Assembly (NCBI GenBank): GCA_050480705.1 | Contig: JBJHAX010000007.1 | Span: 16,119 to 80,118, forward strand | Direction of reading: 5' to 3' | Origin: JBJHAX01 sp050480705 | GTDB lineage: Bacteria > Actinomycetota > Nitriliruptoria > Nitriliruptorales > Nitriliruptoraceae | Length of the DNA stretch: 64,000 nucleotides | Shown: positions 31,195 through 39,762 of the stretch, piece after piece | Position numbering within the stretch: position 1 is the first letter of the stretch | Layout of the letters: the number at the start of each line of letters is the position of its first letter | Made by a program: the position numbers and the translations under genes | The notes under the pieces: generated by a model | What the model was told of the DNA's origin: nothing | Seen by the model: the letters and a program-made list of their open reading frames with translations, nothing else | Databases searched by the model: none

Positions 31195-32718
31195 GTGGCC
31201 GAGGTCCAACTGCCCCAACTCGGTGAATCAGTCGCCGAAGGCATCATCACCCGGTGGCTGGTCGACGTCGGCGACGACGTCACCGTCGACCAACCCATCG
31301 CCGAGATCTCCACCGACAAAGTCGACACCGAGATCCCCTCGCCCGTCGCCGGCACCGTCAAAGAACTGCGCTTCGACGTCGACGACACCGTCGAAGTCGG
31401 ACAGGTCATCGCCATCATCGGCGAAGGCGACACCAGCCCCGACGACACCGACGACACCCCCACCGACGACGACGAAGCCAAAGCCACCGACGCCGCCGAC
31501 ACCGACGACGAGGACGCCAGCGACAACGCAGGCAAGGACACAGGCGGCGGTAAGCGCCCAGCGCCGACATCGTCATCTGCCACAGAGGGTCCCCGGATGT
31601 CGCCTCGGGTGCGCAAGATGCTCGCCGACGCCGGCGTCGATCCGAGCGACGTCGACGCCACCGGCGACGGCGGGCGCATCACCCGCGAAGACGCCGAACG
31701 CGCCATCGCCTCGCCACCGGCACAAGCAACCTCGAAGCCTGCGGCCGCGCCATCTCAGGTGGCCAGTGCCCCGGCTGCGTCCGGCGGCCCGCAGCCGCGA
31801 ATGTCGCCTATCGTGCGCAAGCTGCTGCGCGACGCCGGCATCGATCACGGGCAGGTGTCCGGCACAGGTGACGGCGGGCGCATCACCCGCGAAGACGCCG
31901 AACGCGCCATCGCCTCCCCTCCTGCCGCGCCTGCGGGCACGACAGGGTCGCCGGCCCGCGAGCGCCCGCCGGCGTCGCCGACCCAGATCGATTTCGGTGG
32001 GCAGCGCGAGGCGACCCAGGACCTGTCGCGCATCCGCAAGGTCATCGCGAGTTCCATGATGGACTCGCTGCACTCCACCGCACAGCTCACGTCCGCGGTC
32101 GAGGTGGACGTCACGGCGATCATGATGTTGCGCAACCGGGCCAAGGACGATTTCAAAGCCACGCACGGCGTGTCGCTGTCGCCCCTGGCGCTGATCGCAC
32201 GCGCGGTGTGCATGACGCTGCCCCGGCATCCGGCGCTCAACGCGAGCATCGATCAGGACGAGGGGTCCGCGACCTACCACGATTACGTCAATCTCGGGAT
32301 GGCGGTGGACACCGAGCGTGGCCTGCTCGTTCCCAACATCAAAGACGCACAGGAACTCGACGCTGCCGGCATGGCACGCGCGATCGCTGATCTGGCTGCG
32401 CGCACGCGTGACAAGAAGCTCGGGCCCGACGAGATCGCCGGCGGCACGTTCACGATCACCAACACCGGATCGATGGGCACGCTGTTCGACACACCGATCC
32501 TCAATCCACCCGAGGTTGCGATCCTGGCGACGCCAGCGATCGAGAAGCGGCCCGTGGTCATCTCCGACGGGCTCTCGGACGCGATCGCGATCAGGTGGAT
32601 GACCTACCTGTGCCTGACCTACGACCACCGCATGGTCGACGGTGCGGACGCCGCACGATTCCTGCAGGATCTCAAGTACGTACTCGAGGAACACGACCTG
32701 TCGGGCGAACTGGGATGA
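31195..32718 (+). CDS. sucB: 2-oxo acid dehydrogenase E2 (SucB-like) with duplicated E3-binding domain
   Basis: 507 aa. It transfers acyl groups from lipoamide to CoA in a 2-oxo acid dehydrogenase complex, most likely 2-oxoglutarate. One lipoyl domain (1-77) carries Lys42 in TDKVDTEIP. An Asp-rich linker (81-113) follows. Two peripheral subunit-binding domains lie in tandem, at 134-173 (RMSPRVRKMLADAG...GRITREDAERAIASPP) and 202-241 (RMSPIVRKLLRDAG...GRITREDAERAIASPP). The catalytic domain (about 275-507) ends with TYDHRMVDGADAARFL, holding the catalytic His/Asp. GTG start with AGGAG upstream. Coupled to lipB by a 4-bp overlap. Confidence 0.94.
   Translation: MAEVQLPQLGESVAEGIITRWLVDVGDDVTVDQPIAEISTDKVDTEIPSPVAGTVKELRFDVDDTVEVGQVIAIIGEGDTSPDDTDDTPTDDDEAKATDAADTDDEDASDNAGKDTGGGKRPAPTSSSATEGPRMSPRVRKMLADAGVDPSDVDATGDGGRITREDAERAIASPPAQATSKPAAAPSQVASAPAASGGPQPRMSPIVRKLLRDAGIDHGQVSGTGDGGRITREDAERAIASPPAAPAGTTGSPARERPPASPTQIDFGGQREATQDLSRIRKVIASSMMDSLHSTAQLTSAVEVDVTAIMMLRNRAKDDFKATHGVSLSPLALIARAVCMTLPRHPALNASIDQDEGSATYHDYVNLGMAVDTERGLLVPNIKDAQELDAAGMARAIADLAARTRDKKLGPDEIAGGTFTITNTGSMGTLFDTPILNPPEVAILATPAIEKRPVVISDGLSDAIAIRWMTYLCLTYDHRMVDGADAARFLQDLKYVLEEHDLSGELG
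31666..31712 (+). repeat. 47-bp direct repeat, copy 1 (first E3-binding domain of sucB)
   Basis: Identical over 47 bp to 31870-31916, exactly 204 bp (68 codons) apart. It encodes GDGGRITREDAERAIAS in the same frame. Confidence 0.9.
31870..31916 (+). repeat. 47-bp direct repeat, copy 2 (second E3-binding domain of sucB)
   Basis: Identical to 31666-31712, while the flanking parts of each E3-binding domain have diverged at both DNA and protein level. Confidence 0.9.
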
Positions 32719-33452
32719 CGTCGGCGGCGTCGACGGCTGGCACACGCCCGGTCCGTGCCGAGCCAGGTCGTCCCGTCGCGCTCGCACACCTCGGCACTGT
32801 CGGCTATCTCGACGCGTGGGAGCTGCAGCGTCGGCTCGTGGATGCGCGCCGGGACGGGGCGATCAGCGACACGCTGCTTCTGCTCGAACACCCCCCGGTC
32901 TACACGATGGGTCGGCGCACCGACCGGGCGCATCTGCTGTGGGACGCCGAGGAGCGCGCTTCTCGCGGCATCGACCTGGTCGAGGTCGACCGCGGTGGCG
33001 ACGTCACCTATCACGGTCCGGGGCAGCTGGTCGGCTACCCGATCGTGCGACTGGCCTCCTCACGGTCGGTCGTCGGCTACGTGCGAGCACTCGAGGCGGC
33101 ACTCATCGACGCGCTCGGTGCCCTGGGCGTCCAGGCACGACGTTCCGAGGGCTACACCGGCGTGTGGGTCGGCAACGAGAAGATCGCAGCGATCGGAGTG
33201 CGTGTCGCCGTCGGCGGCGTCACCTCCCACGGGTTCGCGCTCAACGTGCACCCCGACCTGGGCGACTTCGGCGGGATCGTGCCCTGCGGTATCAGCGATC
33301 GCGGTGTGTGTTCGCTCGCGACGCTTGGCTTCGACGTCGACCTCGACATCGTCGCCGCCCACGTCGTCACGGCGTTCTCGCAGGTGTTCGACGCTACGAT
33401 CGAACCGGTGCGCATCGATGCACTGCTCCCCCATGCCGAGGCCTCCGCGTGA
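32715..33452 (+). CDS. lipB: Octanoyl-ACP:protein N-octanoyltransferase
   Basis: 245 aa. It moves octanoyl from ACP to the lipoyl-domain lysine, the first step of lipoylation. Motifs are LLEHPPVYTMGRR, DRGGDVTYHGPGQLVGYPI, the catalytic Lys in GNEKIAAIGVRV and the catalytic Cys in GGIVPCGISDRGV. The ATG overlaps the sucB stop (ATGA) and the stop overlaps the lipA start (GTGA), so sucB-lipB-lipA is translationally coupled. Confidence 0.95.
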   Translation: MTSAASTAGTRPVRAEPGRPVALAHLGTVGYLDAWELQRRLVDARRDGAISDTLLLLEHPPVYTMGRRTDRAHLLWDAEERASRGIDLVEVDRGGDVTYHGPGQLVGYPIVRLASSRSVVGYVRALEAALIDALGALGVQARRSEGYTGVWVGNEKIAAIGVRVAVGGVTSHGFALNVHPDLGDFGGIVPCGISDRGVCSLATLGFDVDLDIVAAHVVTAFSQVFDATIEPVRIDALLPHAEASA

Positions 33453-34471
33453 CCGACCACACCCCTGTCGTCCCCCCGGGCGCGCGAACGCTGAGTGTGC
33501 TGCCGCGCGAGCGTGTGCAGCGCGCAGGCGTGGTCCGGCGCAGCGTCGACACCAGCCTCGCGGAGGGGCGCAAGCCCGACTGGCTGCGCACCCGGGCGAG
33601 CTTCGGCGACAACTTCCGTGACATCACCAAGCTCATGGAGGGGCTCGAGCTCAACACGGTCTGTGCGCAGGCGGCCTGCCCCAACATCTACGAATGCTGG
33701 GAGATGCGTGAGGCGACGTTTCTGATCGGTGGCGACGACTGCACGCGCCGCTGCGGCTTCTGCCAGATCAAGACGGGTCGACCCGACGGCTACGACACCG
33801 ATGAACCACGGCGTGTCGCCGAAGCGGTCGAACACCTGGGCCTGCGCTTCGCGGTGGTCACGATGGTCGCGCGCGACGATCTCGACGACGGCGGGGCTTG
33901 GCTCGTCGCCGAGACGATCCGCCAGATCCGCTCCCGCACACCGGGCGTCGGCGTCGAAGTGCTGCCGAGCGACTTCGGTTACGCCCACGACCAACGTGCA
34001 GGATCTGCGGCGCTCGACAAGGTCGTCGAGGCACGTCCGGACGTGTTCGCGTTCAACCTCGAGACCACCCGGCGGCTGTTCCCCGTCGTTCGGCCCGCCT
34101 TCGACTACGACCTGGGCCTCGAGTTCCTTGCGCTCGCGCGGCGGCGCATGCCGGCCGACACCGCGATCAAGTCCAACATCATCGCCGGGATGGGCGAGAC
34201 CGACGACGAGATACGCGCCTGCCTGCGTGACCTACGGCATGCGGGCGTGGAGCTGGTCACCATCGGGCAGTATCTGCAACCATCCGCACAGCACCTGCAC
34301 CTGGACCGTTACGTGACCCCCGAGCAGTTCGACGAGTTCCGCCGCTACGGCCTCGAGCTCGGTTTCTCGCACGTCGAGTCGGGGCCGATGGTCCGCTCCA
34401 GCTACCACGCCGGCAAGCAGGCGCAGGACGCCGACGCGTGGGAACCAGCCGCCCACCACCCGCAGGGCTGA
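33449..34471 (+). CDS. lipA: Lipoyl synthase
   Basis: 340 aa radical-SAM enzyme that inserts two sulfurs into the octanoyl group. The auxiliary cluster cysteines are in CAQAACPNIYEC and the SAM cluster in CTRRCGFCQI. Further motifs are SNIIAGMGETDDEI and GQYLQPSAQHLHLDRYVTPEQF, with the C-terminal RSSYHA serine. GTG start overlapping lipB. Being downstream of the lipoate-requiring E2 makes this a dedicated substrate-plus-modification operon. Confidence 0.96.
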   Translation: MTDHTPVVPPGARTLSVLPRERVQRAGVVRRSVDTSLAEGRKPDWLRTRASFGDNFRDITKLMEGLELNTVCAQAACPNIYECWEMREATFLIGGDDCTRRCGFCQIKTGRPDGYDTDEPRRVAEAVEHLGLRFAVVTMVARDDLDDGGAWLVAETIRQIRSRTPGVGVEVLPSDFGYAHDQRAGSAALDKVVEARPDVFAFNLETTRRLFPVVRPAFDYDLGLEFLALARRRMPADTAIKSNIIAGMGETDDEIRACLRDLRHAGVELVTIGQYLQPSAQHLHLDRYVTPEQFDEFRRYGLELGFSHVESGPMVRSSYHAGKQAQDADAWEPAAHHPQG

Positions 34472-34517
34472 CCCAGCGGGCTTTGCTGTGGCGGATCATG
34501 AACCGCGGCGCTGACGC

Positions 34518-35603
34518 TCACCGAGTTGCGTCGAGCACCTGAGCCGCAAACCGCCACACCGACCACAGGTCGAACACCGCACGTGGCCACGTGGCAGGCG
34601 CACCCAGCGCGAGATCCACGTGGGTGAAGCTCGCGACCGTCACCAGCCGCGCATCCGGCATTGCTTCACCGAGGCGCACCAGTTCCGCGTACGGGATCAC
34701 CGGGTCATCGCGTGCGTGCATCGCGACGACATCGACCTCGACCTGCTCGGCCACATGCACCGGGGAGAAGCGTCCGAGCTGATCGGTGACCGACGCAGGC
34801 AACCGATCAGCGGCGTCGGCGAACGACGGGCCGTCTGTCGCCTCGAGCAGGTCGGCGACCGCTCGCACACCGGCCGGCGCCTGCGAGCGTGAACGCGCCC
34901 CGTCGAGCACCTCGGAGGCCATCTGGCGTTCATCATCGTCGAGCATCACCAGCAGCTGTTCACGCACCACCTCGGGGGCACGTGGATCCGGCAACCACGG
35001 ATACCACTCGCCGGCGGCGTCGCTACCGCCGGTGACGGCAGCTTCGACGACACCGAGCAGATCCGTGTAGGCACCGAACGTCGCGACCATGGCGAGACGG
35101 TCGGAAAGGCGCTCATCGGCGGCCGCGAGAAGCGCGAGCGACCCCCCGAACGAAATGCCCATCAACACAACAGGGTCACCGTGCTGTGAGCGGTCCACGA
35201 CGAGGGCGACGATCCGCTCGATGTCAGCGACGGTGAGTCGTTCGCCGTAAACGTCGAGTTCCGGCACGAGGACCTCGCGTCCCTGGCGCGCGATCGAGCG
35301 GGCGAGATCGACCACGCGCGCATCACGCCTGCCGTCGGGCGCAGCGCCGGGGACGAGCACCACGACAGCACCGGCGGCGGGCCCGTAGCGGTCGGCGACG
35401 ACGCCATCGACATCGACGGTTGCGAACGCCACGTCGTCAGCGGGCCTCGACGTGAGCCCGAGGGTGTCCGCGGTGACGCTCGCCGCCTGCGTGCCGGCGA
35501 CGAGGGCTGCGCCGAGCCATGGTCCGAGCAGCACAGCCGCGAGCGCGGCGACAAGCACCCGGACCACCAGCGGCCGGCGGCGTCGGGACGCGGGCTGGGT
35601 CAT
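34518..35603 (-). CDS. Membrane-anchored or exported alpha/beta hydrolase
   Basis: 361 aa. An Arg-rich start precedes one hydrophobic segment (VRVLVAALAAVLLGPWLGAALVA, about 14-38), acting as a signal anchor or signal peptide. The hydrolase fold shows the nucleophile elbow GISFGG, acid HARDDPVIP and histidine SFTHVDL. The oxyanion-side strand is VVVLVPGAAPDGRRD. Substrate unknown; esterase or dienelactone-hydrolase-like. Downstream of the MscS gene by 18 bp and probably cotranscribed. Confidence 0.75.
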   Translation of the reverse strand: MTQPASRRRRPLVVRVLVAALAAVLLGPWLGAALVAGTQAASVTADTLGLTSRPADDVAFATVDVDGVVADRYGPAAGAVVVLVPGAAPDGRRDARVVDLARSIARQGREVLVPELDVYGERLTVADIERIVALVVDRSQHGDPVVLMGISFGGSLALLAAADERLSDRLAMVATFGAYTDLLGVVEAAVTGGSDAAGEWYPWLPDPRAPEVVREQLLVMLDDDERQMASEVLDGARSRSQAPAGVRAVADLLEATDGPSFADAADRLPASVTDQLGRFSPVHVAEQVEVDVVAMHARDDPVIPYAELVRLGEAMPDARLVTVASFTHVDLALGAPATWPRAVFDLWSVWRFAAQVLDATR

Positions 35604-35621
35604 GGTGTCAGCAGCGCGACA

Positions 35622-36830
35622 TCAGCCGGGGTCCGGTGGCTGCTGCTGCGGGTCGACGGTCGGCGCGTCGTCGGCCCGTTCGCGCGCCTTCGCAGCGGCC
35701 TGCTCCACCGTCGCCTGATCGGGTGCAGGCACCTCGAAGACAGGCGTGTCGCCGTCGCCGAGCGCAACCGGCGCTTCGGTGCGAAGCCACACGGTGCGCT
35801 GCGGGAACGGGATCTCGACGTCAGCGGCGTCGAACGCGATCTTGATGCGACGGCGCAGCTCGCGCGCGATCGCCCACTGCTCGCCGGGGACGGTCTTGAC
35901 GACCAGGCGGATGTCGACACTGTCGTCCCCGAGGTCCTGGACGCCCCAGATGCTGGGCTCGTCGAGGAACAACGCACGGAAGTCGTCTTCGGTGGACATG
36001 TCGGTCGCGACCTGGAGGATGATCTCGGCTGCGGCGTCGATGTCTGCCCCGTAGGCGACCGCGACGTCGAGCAGCGCGCGCGCCCATTCCTGGCTCATGT
36101 TGCCGACCCGGCGGATCTCGCCGTTGGGTACATGCCACAAGGTGCCGGTGACGTCACGGATCCGTGTCGTACGAAGTGAGATGCCTTCGACGACGCCTGA
36201 CGCCTCGCCGGAGTCGATGATGTCGCCGACCCCGTACTGGTCCTCGAGCAGCATGGACACGCCGGAGACGAAGTCCTTGACGAGGTTCTGCGCGCCGAAT
36301 CCGAGTGCGATGCCCACGATGCCCGCACCGGCGATCAACGGCGCGAGGTTCACGCCGAATGTTCCCAGGATCATGAACAGCGCCATGATCCAGATGACGA
36401 ATCCCGCGATGCTGCTCCCGAGGGCACCCATCGCGTCCGCGCGTTGCGCGCGTCGTACCGAGAAGCGCGGTTCGTCGTCGAGCAGCCGCACCTTGTTGCG
36501 CAACTTGCGGCTGACGGCGAGACCGTCGGGGTCCTGGGCGCTTGCGACCGCACGACGGATGCCGCGACGAATGAGGCGAAGCGCGATCCAGGCAAGCAGC
36601 AGGATCGTCACGATCCGCAGGGTCGGCTCGACCAGGTTGTCGGATGCCCACAACAACGTCGATGAGTCGGTGTGACGTGCGATCCAGTCGGTCAAGGGGC
36701 GCTCGACACTGGTGAACAGCTCGCTCGGGTCGACGCCGTCGCCATCGACAGCGAGCACGGCGGGTGGGTGGGCGGTCACGTCATCGGCCTTCGTCGTCTC
36801 GTCGTGGACGAACGAGGCTAACGCGTGCAC
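35622..36830 (-). CDS. mscS: Small-conductance mechanosensitive channel (MscS family)
   Basis: 402 aa. Three membrane helices at about 70-88, 138-157 and 160-182. The pore helix has GAGIVGIALGFGAQNLVKDFVSG, the family's glycine/alanine pattern. The beta domain follows (YGVGDIIDSGEASGVVEGISLRTTRIRD, HVPNGEIRRVGNMSQEW) and then an alpha/beta C-terminal domain. A Pro/Gln tail closes the protein. It releases solutes under hypo-osmotic shock. The GTG at 36830 is the longest start; an internal start would only shorten the non-conserved N-terminus. Confidence 0.9.
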   Translation of the reverse strand: MHALASFVHDETTKADDVTAHPPAVLAVDGDGVDPSELFTSVERPLTDWIARHTDSSTLLWASDNLVEPTLRIVTILLLAWIALRLIRRGIRRAVASAQDPDGLAVSRKLRNKVRLLDDEPRFSVRRAQRADAMGALGSSIAGFVIWIMALFMILGTFGVNLAPLIAGAGIVGIALGFGAQNLVKDFVSGVSMLLEDQYGVGDIIDSGEASGVVEGISLRTTRIRDVTGTLWHVPNGEIRRVGNMSQEWARALLDVAVAYGADIDAAAEIILQVATDMSTEDDFRALFLDEPSIWGVQDLGDDSVDIRLVVKTVPGEQWAIARELRRRIKIAFDAADVEIPFPQRTVWLRTEAPVALGDGDTPVFEVPAPDQATVEQAAAKARERADDAPTVDPQQQPPDPG

Positions 36831-36879
36831 ACGACCAGCCGGAGAGGTTGTCTCGCCGCCCGGCCGCTGCCCGTCAGGC

Positions 36880-36906
36880 GTAACGTGGATGTAACAATGG
36901 GGACAT
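36880..36906 (+). promoter_or_regulatory. Tandem GlnR-like half-sites upstream of glnA
   Basis: GTAAC (36880-36884), 6 nt, GTAAC (36891-36895), 6 nt, GACAT (36902-36906). The 11-bp periodicity and GTnAC cores match the actinobacterial GlnR box pattern (gTnAC-n6-GaAAc). The array abuts the -35 of the predicted glnA promoter, the usual place for an activator. Confidence 0.5.
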
Positions 36907-36933
36907 TGCCCCCTTACAGCACCTACGTAGGGT
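36906..36933 (+). promoter_or_regulatory. Candidate glnA promoter
   Basis: -35 TTGCCC (36906-36911), 16-nt spacer, -10 TAGGGT (36928-36933). Predicted 5' UTR about 170 nt. The rest of the gap between mscS and glnA (36831-37112) shows no other feature. Confidence 0.4.
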
Positions 36934-37112
36934 TCGATGCGTGGTAGGAACGGTGGCGGGCGTCACAACGACCTCACTGCCGGGCGGGGTGCCCGAACCG
37001 AGGCCCAACCGCGGCCCGACGCGCTGCGGTGCGAAACGGCCGCGTCGGTGCCGGGCGCCTCGCCCACCTGCCCGTTACTCGAGACAACGTTCGCACACGA
37101 AGGAGCAGCACG

Positions 37113-38549
37113 TTGGGCAGCTCACCCGCATCCGTGCAAGATGTCCTCACCATGATCGAAAAAGACGGCTACGAGTTCGTCGATCTGCGATTCGTCGACC
37201 TCCCCGGCCTGGTGCAGCACTTCTCCGTCCCCGCCTCGGCGGTCGACGAGTCGATGTTCGCCAACGGGCTGTATTTCGACGGATCCTCGGTGCGTGGCTT
37301 CCAGGGCATCCAGGAATCGGACATGCTCCTGCTGCCCGACGTCACCACGGCGCAGGAGGACCGCTTCCGTGATCGCAAGACCCTCATGGTCTACTGCCAC
37401 GTGCACGACGCGATCACCGGCGAGGCCTACTCGCGTGACCCGCGCAACATCGTGCGCAAGGCCGAGGCCTACCTGAAGTCGACCGGCATCGCCGACACCG
37501 TCTTCATGGGGCCCGAAGCCGAGTTCTTCATCTTCGACGCCATCCGCTTCCAGAACGAACCTCACGCCTCGTTCTACGCGATCGACTCCGTCGAGGGGCC
37601 CTGGACGACCGGCGCGGACGACGACGGCCACGGCAACCTGGGCTACAAGCCCCGCACCAAGCAGGGCTACTTCCCGGTGCCACCGATGGACCACTACCAG
37701 GATCTGCGCTCGCAGATGTCGTCGCAGCTGGAGGCGTTCGGCATCCCCGTCGAGGTGCACCACCACGAGGTGGGCGCGCCCGGGCAGGCCGAGATCAACA
37801 TCCGTTTGGACGACATCGTCCACATCGCCGACAAGCTGATGACGTTCAAGTACGTCGTCAAGAACACCGCATGGGCGGCGGGCAAGACCGTCACGTTCAT
37901 GCCCAAGCCCGTCTTCGGCGACAACGGATCGGGCATGCACACCCACCAATCGCTGTGGAAGGACGGTGAGCCGCTCTTCTACGACGAGTCGGGCTACGGC
38001 CAGCTCTCCGAGATGGCACGCCACTACATCGGAGGCCTGCTCAAGCATGCGCCGTCGGTGCTCGCATTCACCAACCCGACGACCAACAGCTACCGCCGGC
38101 TCGTGCCGGGCTACGAAGCGCCGGTCAACCTCGTCTATTCGGCGCGTAACCGTTCTGCGGCCGTCCGTATCCCGATCTCGGGTGACTCGCCCAAGGCCAA
38201 GCGCATCGAGTTCCGAGTCCCGGACCCGTCGTGCAACCCGTATCTGGCGTTCAGCGCGATGTTGATGGCCGGGCTCGACGGCGTCCGCAACAAGATCGAG
38301 CCGCCGGACCCGGTGGACAAGGACATCTACGACCTGCCGCCCGAGGAACTGTCAAATCTGCCGAGTGTGCCGCGCAGCCTCGAGGAGGCACTGCACGGGC
38401 TCGAAGAGGACCACGACTTCCTGCTCGAGGGCGGGGTGTTCACCGAAGACCTGCTCGAGAAGTACATCGAGTACAAGATGGACGAGGAGGTCGCACAGGT
38501 CGGCCTGCGTCCGCACCCCCACGAGTTCCAGCTGTACTACGACATCTGA
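37113..38549 (+). CDS. glnA: Glutamine synthetase type I (adenylylation-regulated)
   Basis: 478 aa. It makes glutamine from glutamate, ammonia and ATP. The start is TTG 37113 with AAGGAG 7 nt upstream, giving LGSSPASVQDVLTMIEKDGYEFVDLRF, the standard N-terminus; earlier in-frame codons have no site. Motifs are GLYFDGSSVRGF, GPEAEFFIFD, VHHHEVGAPGQAEI, KPVFGDNGSGMHTHQSLW, NRSAAVRIP and NPYLAFSAMLMAG. Tyr406 in KDIYDLPPEE is the adenylylation site, so the enzyme should be a target of GlnE, encoded 15 kb away. Upstream GlnR-like repeats suggest nitrogen-responsive transcription. Confidence 0.97.
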   Translation: MGSSPASVQDVLTMIEKDGYEFVDLRFVDLPGLVQHFSVPASAVDESMFANGLYFDGSSVRGFQGIQESDMLLLPDVTTAQEDRFRDRKTLMVYCHVHDAITGEAYSRDPRNIVRKAEAYLKSTGIADTVFMGPEAEFFIFDAIRFQNEPHASFYAIDSVEGPWTTGADDDGHGNLGYKPRTKQGYFPVPPMDHYQDLRSQMSSQLEAFGIPVEVHHHEVGAPGQAEINIRLDDIVHIADKLMTFKYVVKNTAWAAGKTVTFMPKPVFGDNGSGMHTHQSLWKDGEPLFYDESGYGQLSEMARHYIGGLLKHAPSVLAFTNPTTNSYRRLVPGYEAPVNLVYSARNRSAAVRIPISGDSPKAKRIEFRVPDPSCNPYLAFSAMLMAGLDGVRNKIEPPDPVDKDIYDLPPEELSNLPSVPRSLEEALHGLEEDHDFLLEGGVFTEDLLEKYIEYKMDEEVAQVGLRPHPHEFQLYYDI

Positions 38550-38577
38550 ACCGACCCGTCGGTTCGCTGGATCCGCG

Positions 38578-38607
38578 TCAGGGCGGCGCCAACAGGCGGC
38601 GCCCTGA
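38578..38607 (+). terminator. Hairpin downstream of glnA
   Basis: TCAGGGCG pairs with CGCCCTGA (8 bp), with further internal pairing (GCGCC with GGCGC in an alternative fold). It lies 28 nt after the glnA stop. No T tract, so a rho-independent function is only probable. Confidence 0.5.
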
Positions 38608-38718
38608 CTGCTACCTGGCGGCGGTGCCTGCGCACGCGCACCGACGGGCGCGACACTGCACGGCGTATCATCGATCCACCGCTGCCAAGACGCTGGCCGT
38701 GACGGGCGAGGTGAGTCG

Positions 38719-39762
38719 ATGCGCGTCGCGCTTATCGCACCCCCGTGGGTACCGGTGCCGCCACCGGCCTACGGCGGCACGGAGGCGGTGATCGACCGCC
38801 TCGCACGCGGCCTCCTCGACCAGGGCGCCGAGGTTCTGCTTTGGACGACCGGCGACTCGACCTGCACCGTGCCACGCGGCCACGTCCTCGAACACGCCGC
38901 CGGGGACCGGATGGGCAACGCAGCGGTCGAACTGCGGCATCTCATCCACGGCTACGACGCAGTGCTGGATTGGGGCGCCGACATCGTGCACGACCACACG
39001 TTGATCGGGCCGGTGTACGCAAGGCGGTTCGAGAATCTGGCGGTCGTGACGACCAACCACGGTCCCTTCGACGCCGAGCTCAACGATCTGTACCGCGTGA
39101 TCAGCCCCGACATCCCAATCATCGCGATCAGCAACGACCAGGCCTCCCGCGCACATCAGGTGCCGATCGCGGCGGTGATCCACCATGGAATCGACGCCGA
39201 GACCTACCCGTTCGGCGACGGTGACGGTGACGAGAGCGGTGAATATCTGCTGTTCCTCGGTCGCATGGCTCCCGAGAAGGGCGCGCGGCGCGCGGCGCTG
39301 GCCGTAAAGGAAATCGGCGCCCGGCTCGTGATCGCGGCGAAGATGCGCGAACCGCTGGAGCACGAGTTCTTCCGCACCCAGGTCCAGCCGCTGCTCGACG
39401 AGCGCATCACCTACGTCGGCGAGGTCGCCGAAGCGGAGAAGATCCGCCTGCTGCGCGGCGCGAGGGCGCTGGTCAACCCGATCCTGTGGCCCGAACCGTT
39501 CGGCCTGGTGATGATCGAAGCACTCGCGTGCGGCACCCCGGTGCTCGCGTTCGCAGAAGGCGCCGCACCAGAAATCGTGGAGCACGGCCGGACGGGGTTC
39601 ATCTGCCGCGACCTCGGCGACCTCGTCGCGCACCTCGGCCGCATCGATGAACTCGACCGGGACGCCTGCCGCCGGGCGGCGGAGCGCGACTTCTCGACCG
39701 CGCGCATGGTGGCCGACCACCTACGACTCTACGAGGGAATCGTCACCGAGCGTGCCGCGTGA
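38719..39762 (+). CDS. Glycosyltransferase family 4
   Basis: 347 aa GT-B enzyme. N-terminal loop MRVALIAPPWVPVPPPAYGGTEAVIDRLARGL and HDHTLIGPVYARR; donor site LFLGRMAPEKGARRAALAV, and the E-x7-E region NPILWPEPFGLVMIEALACGTPVLAFAEGAAPEIVEHGRTGF. The YGGTE-type subgroup is widespread but poorly characterised. It is coupled to the next gene by a 4-bp GTGA overlap, so it likely works on the same carbohydrate as the debranching-like enzyme. Confidence 0.87.
   Translation: MRVALIAPPWVPVPPPAYGGTEAVIDRLARGLLDQGAEVLLWTTGDSTCTVPRGHVLEHAAGDRMGNAAVELRHLIHGYDAVLDWGADIVHDHTLIGPVYARRFENLAVVTTNHGPFDAELNDLYRVISPDIPIIAISNDQASRAHQVPIAAVIHHGIDAETYPFGDGDGDESGEYLLFLGRMAPEKGARRAALAVKEIGARLVIAAKMREPLEHEFFRTQVQPLLDERITYVGEVAEAEKIRLLRGARALVNPILWPEPFGLVMIEALACGTPVLAFAEGAAPEIVEHGRTGFICRDLGDLVAHLGRIDELDRDACRRAAERDFSTARMVADHLRLYEGIVTERAA

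Noticed and set aside
31573..32787. 404-aa minus-strand open frame
   Set aside because: Shadow of sucB/lipB; the plus strand has clear lipoyl, E3-binding and acyltransferase motifs.
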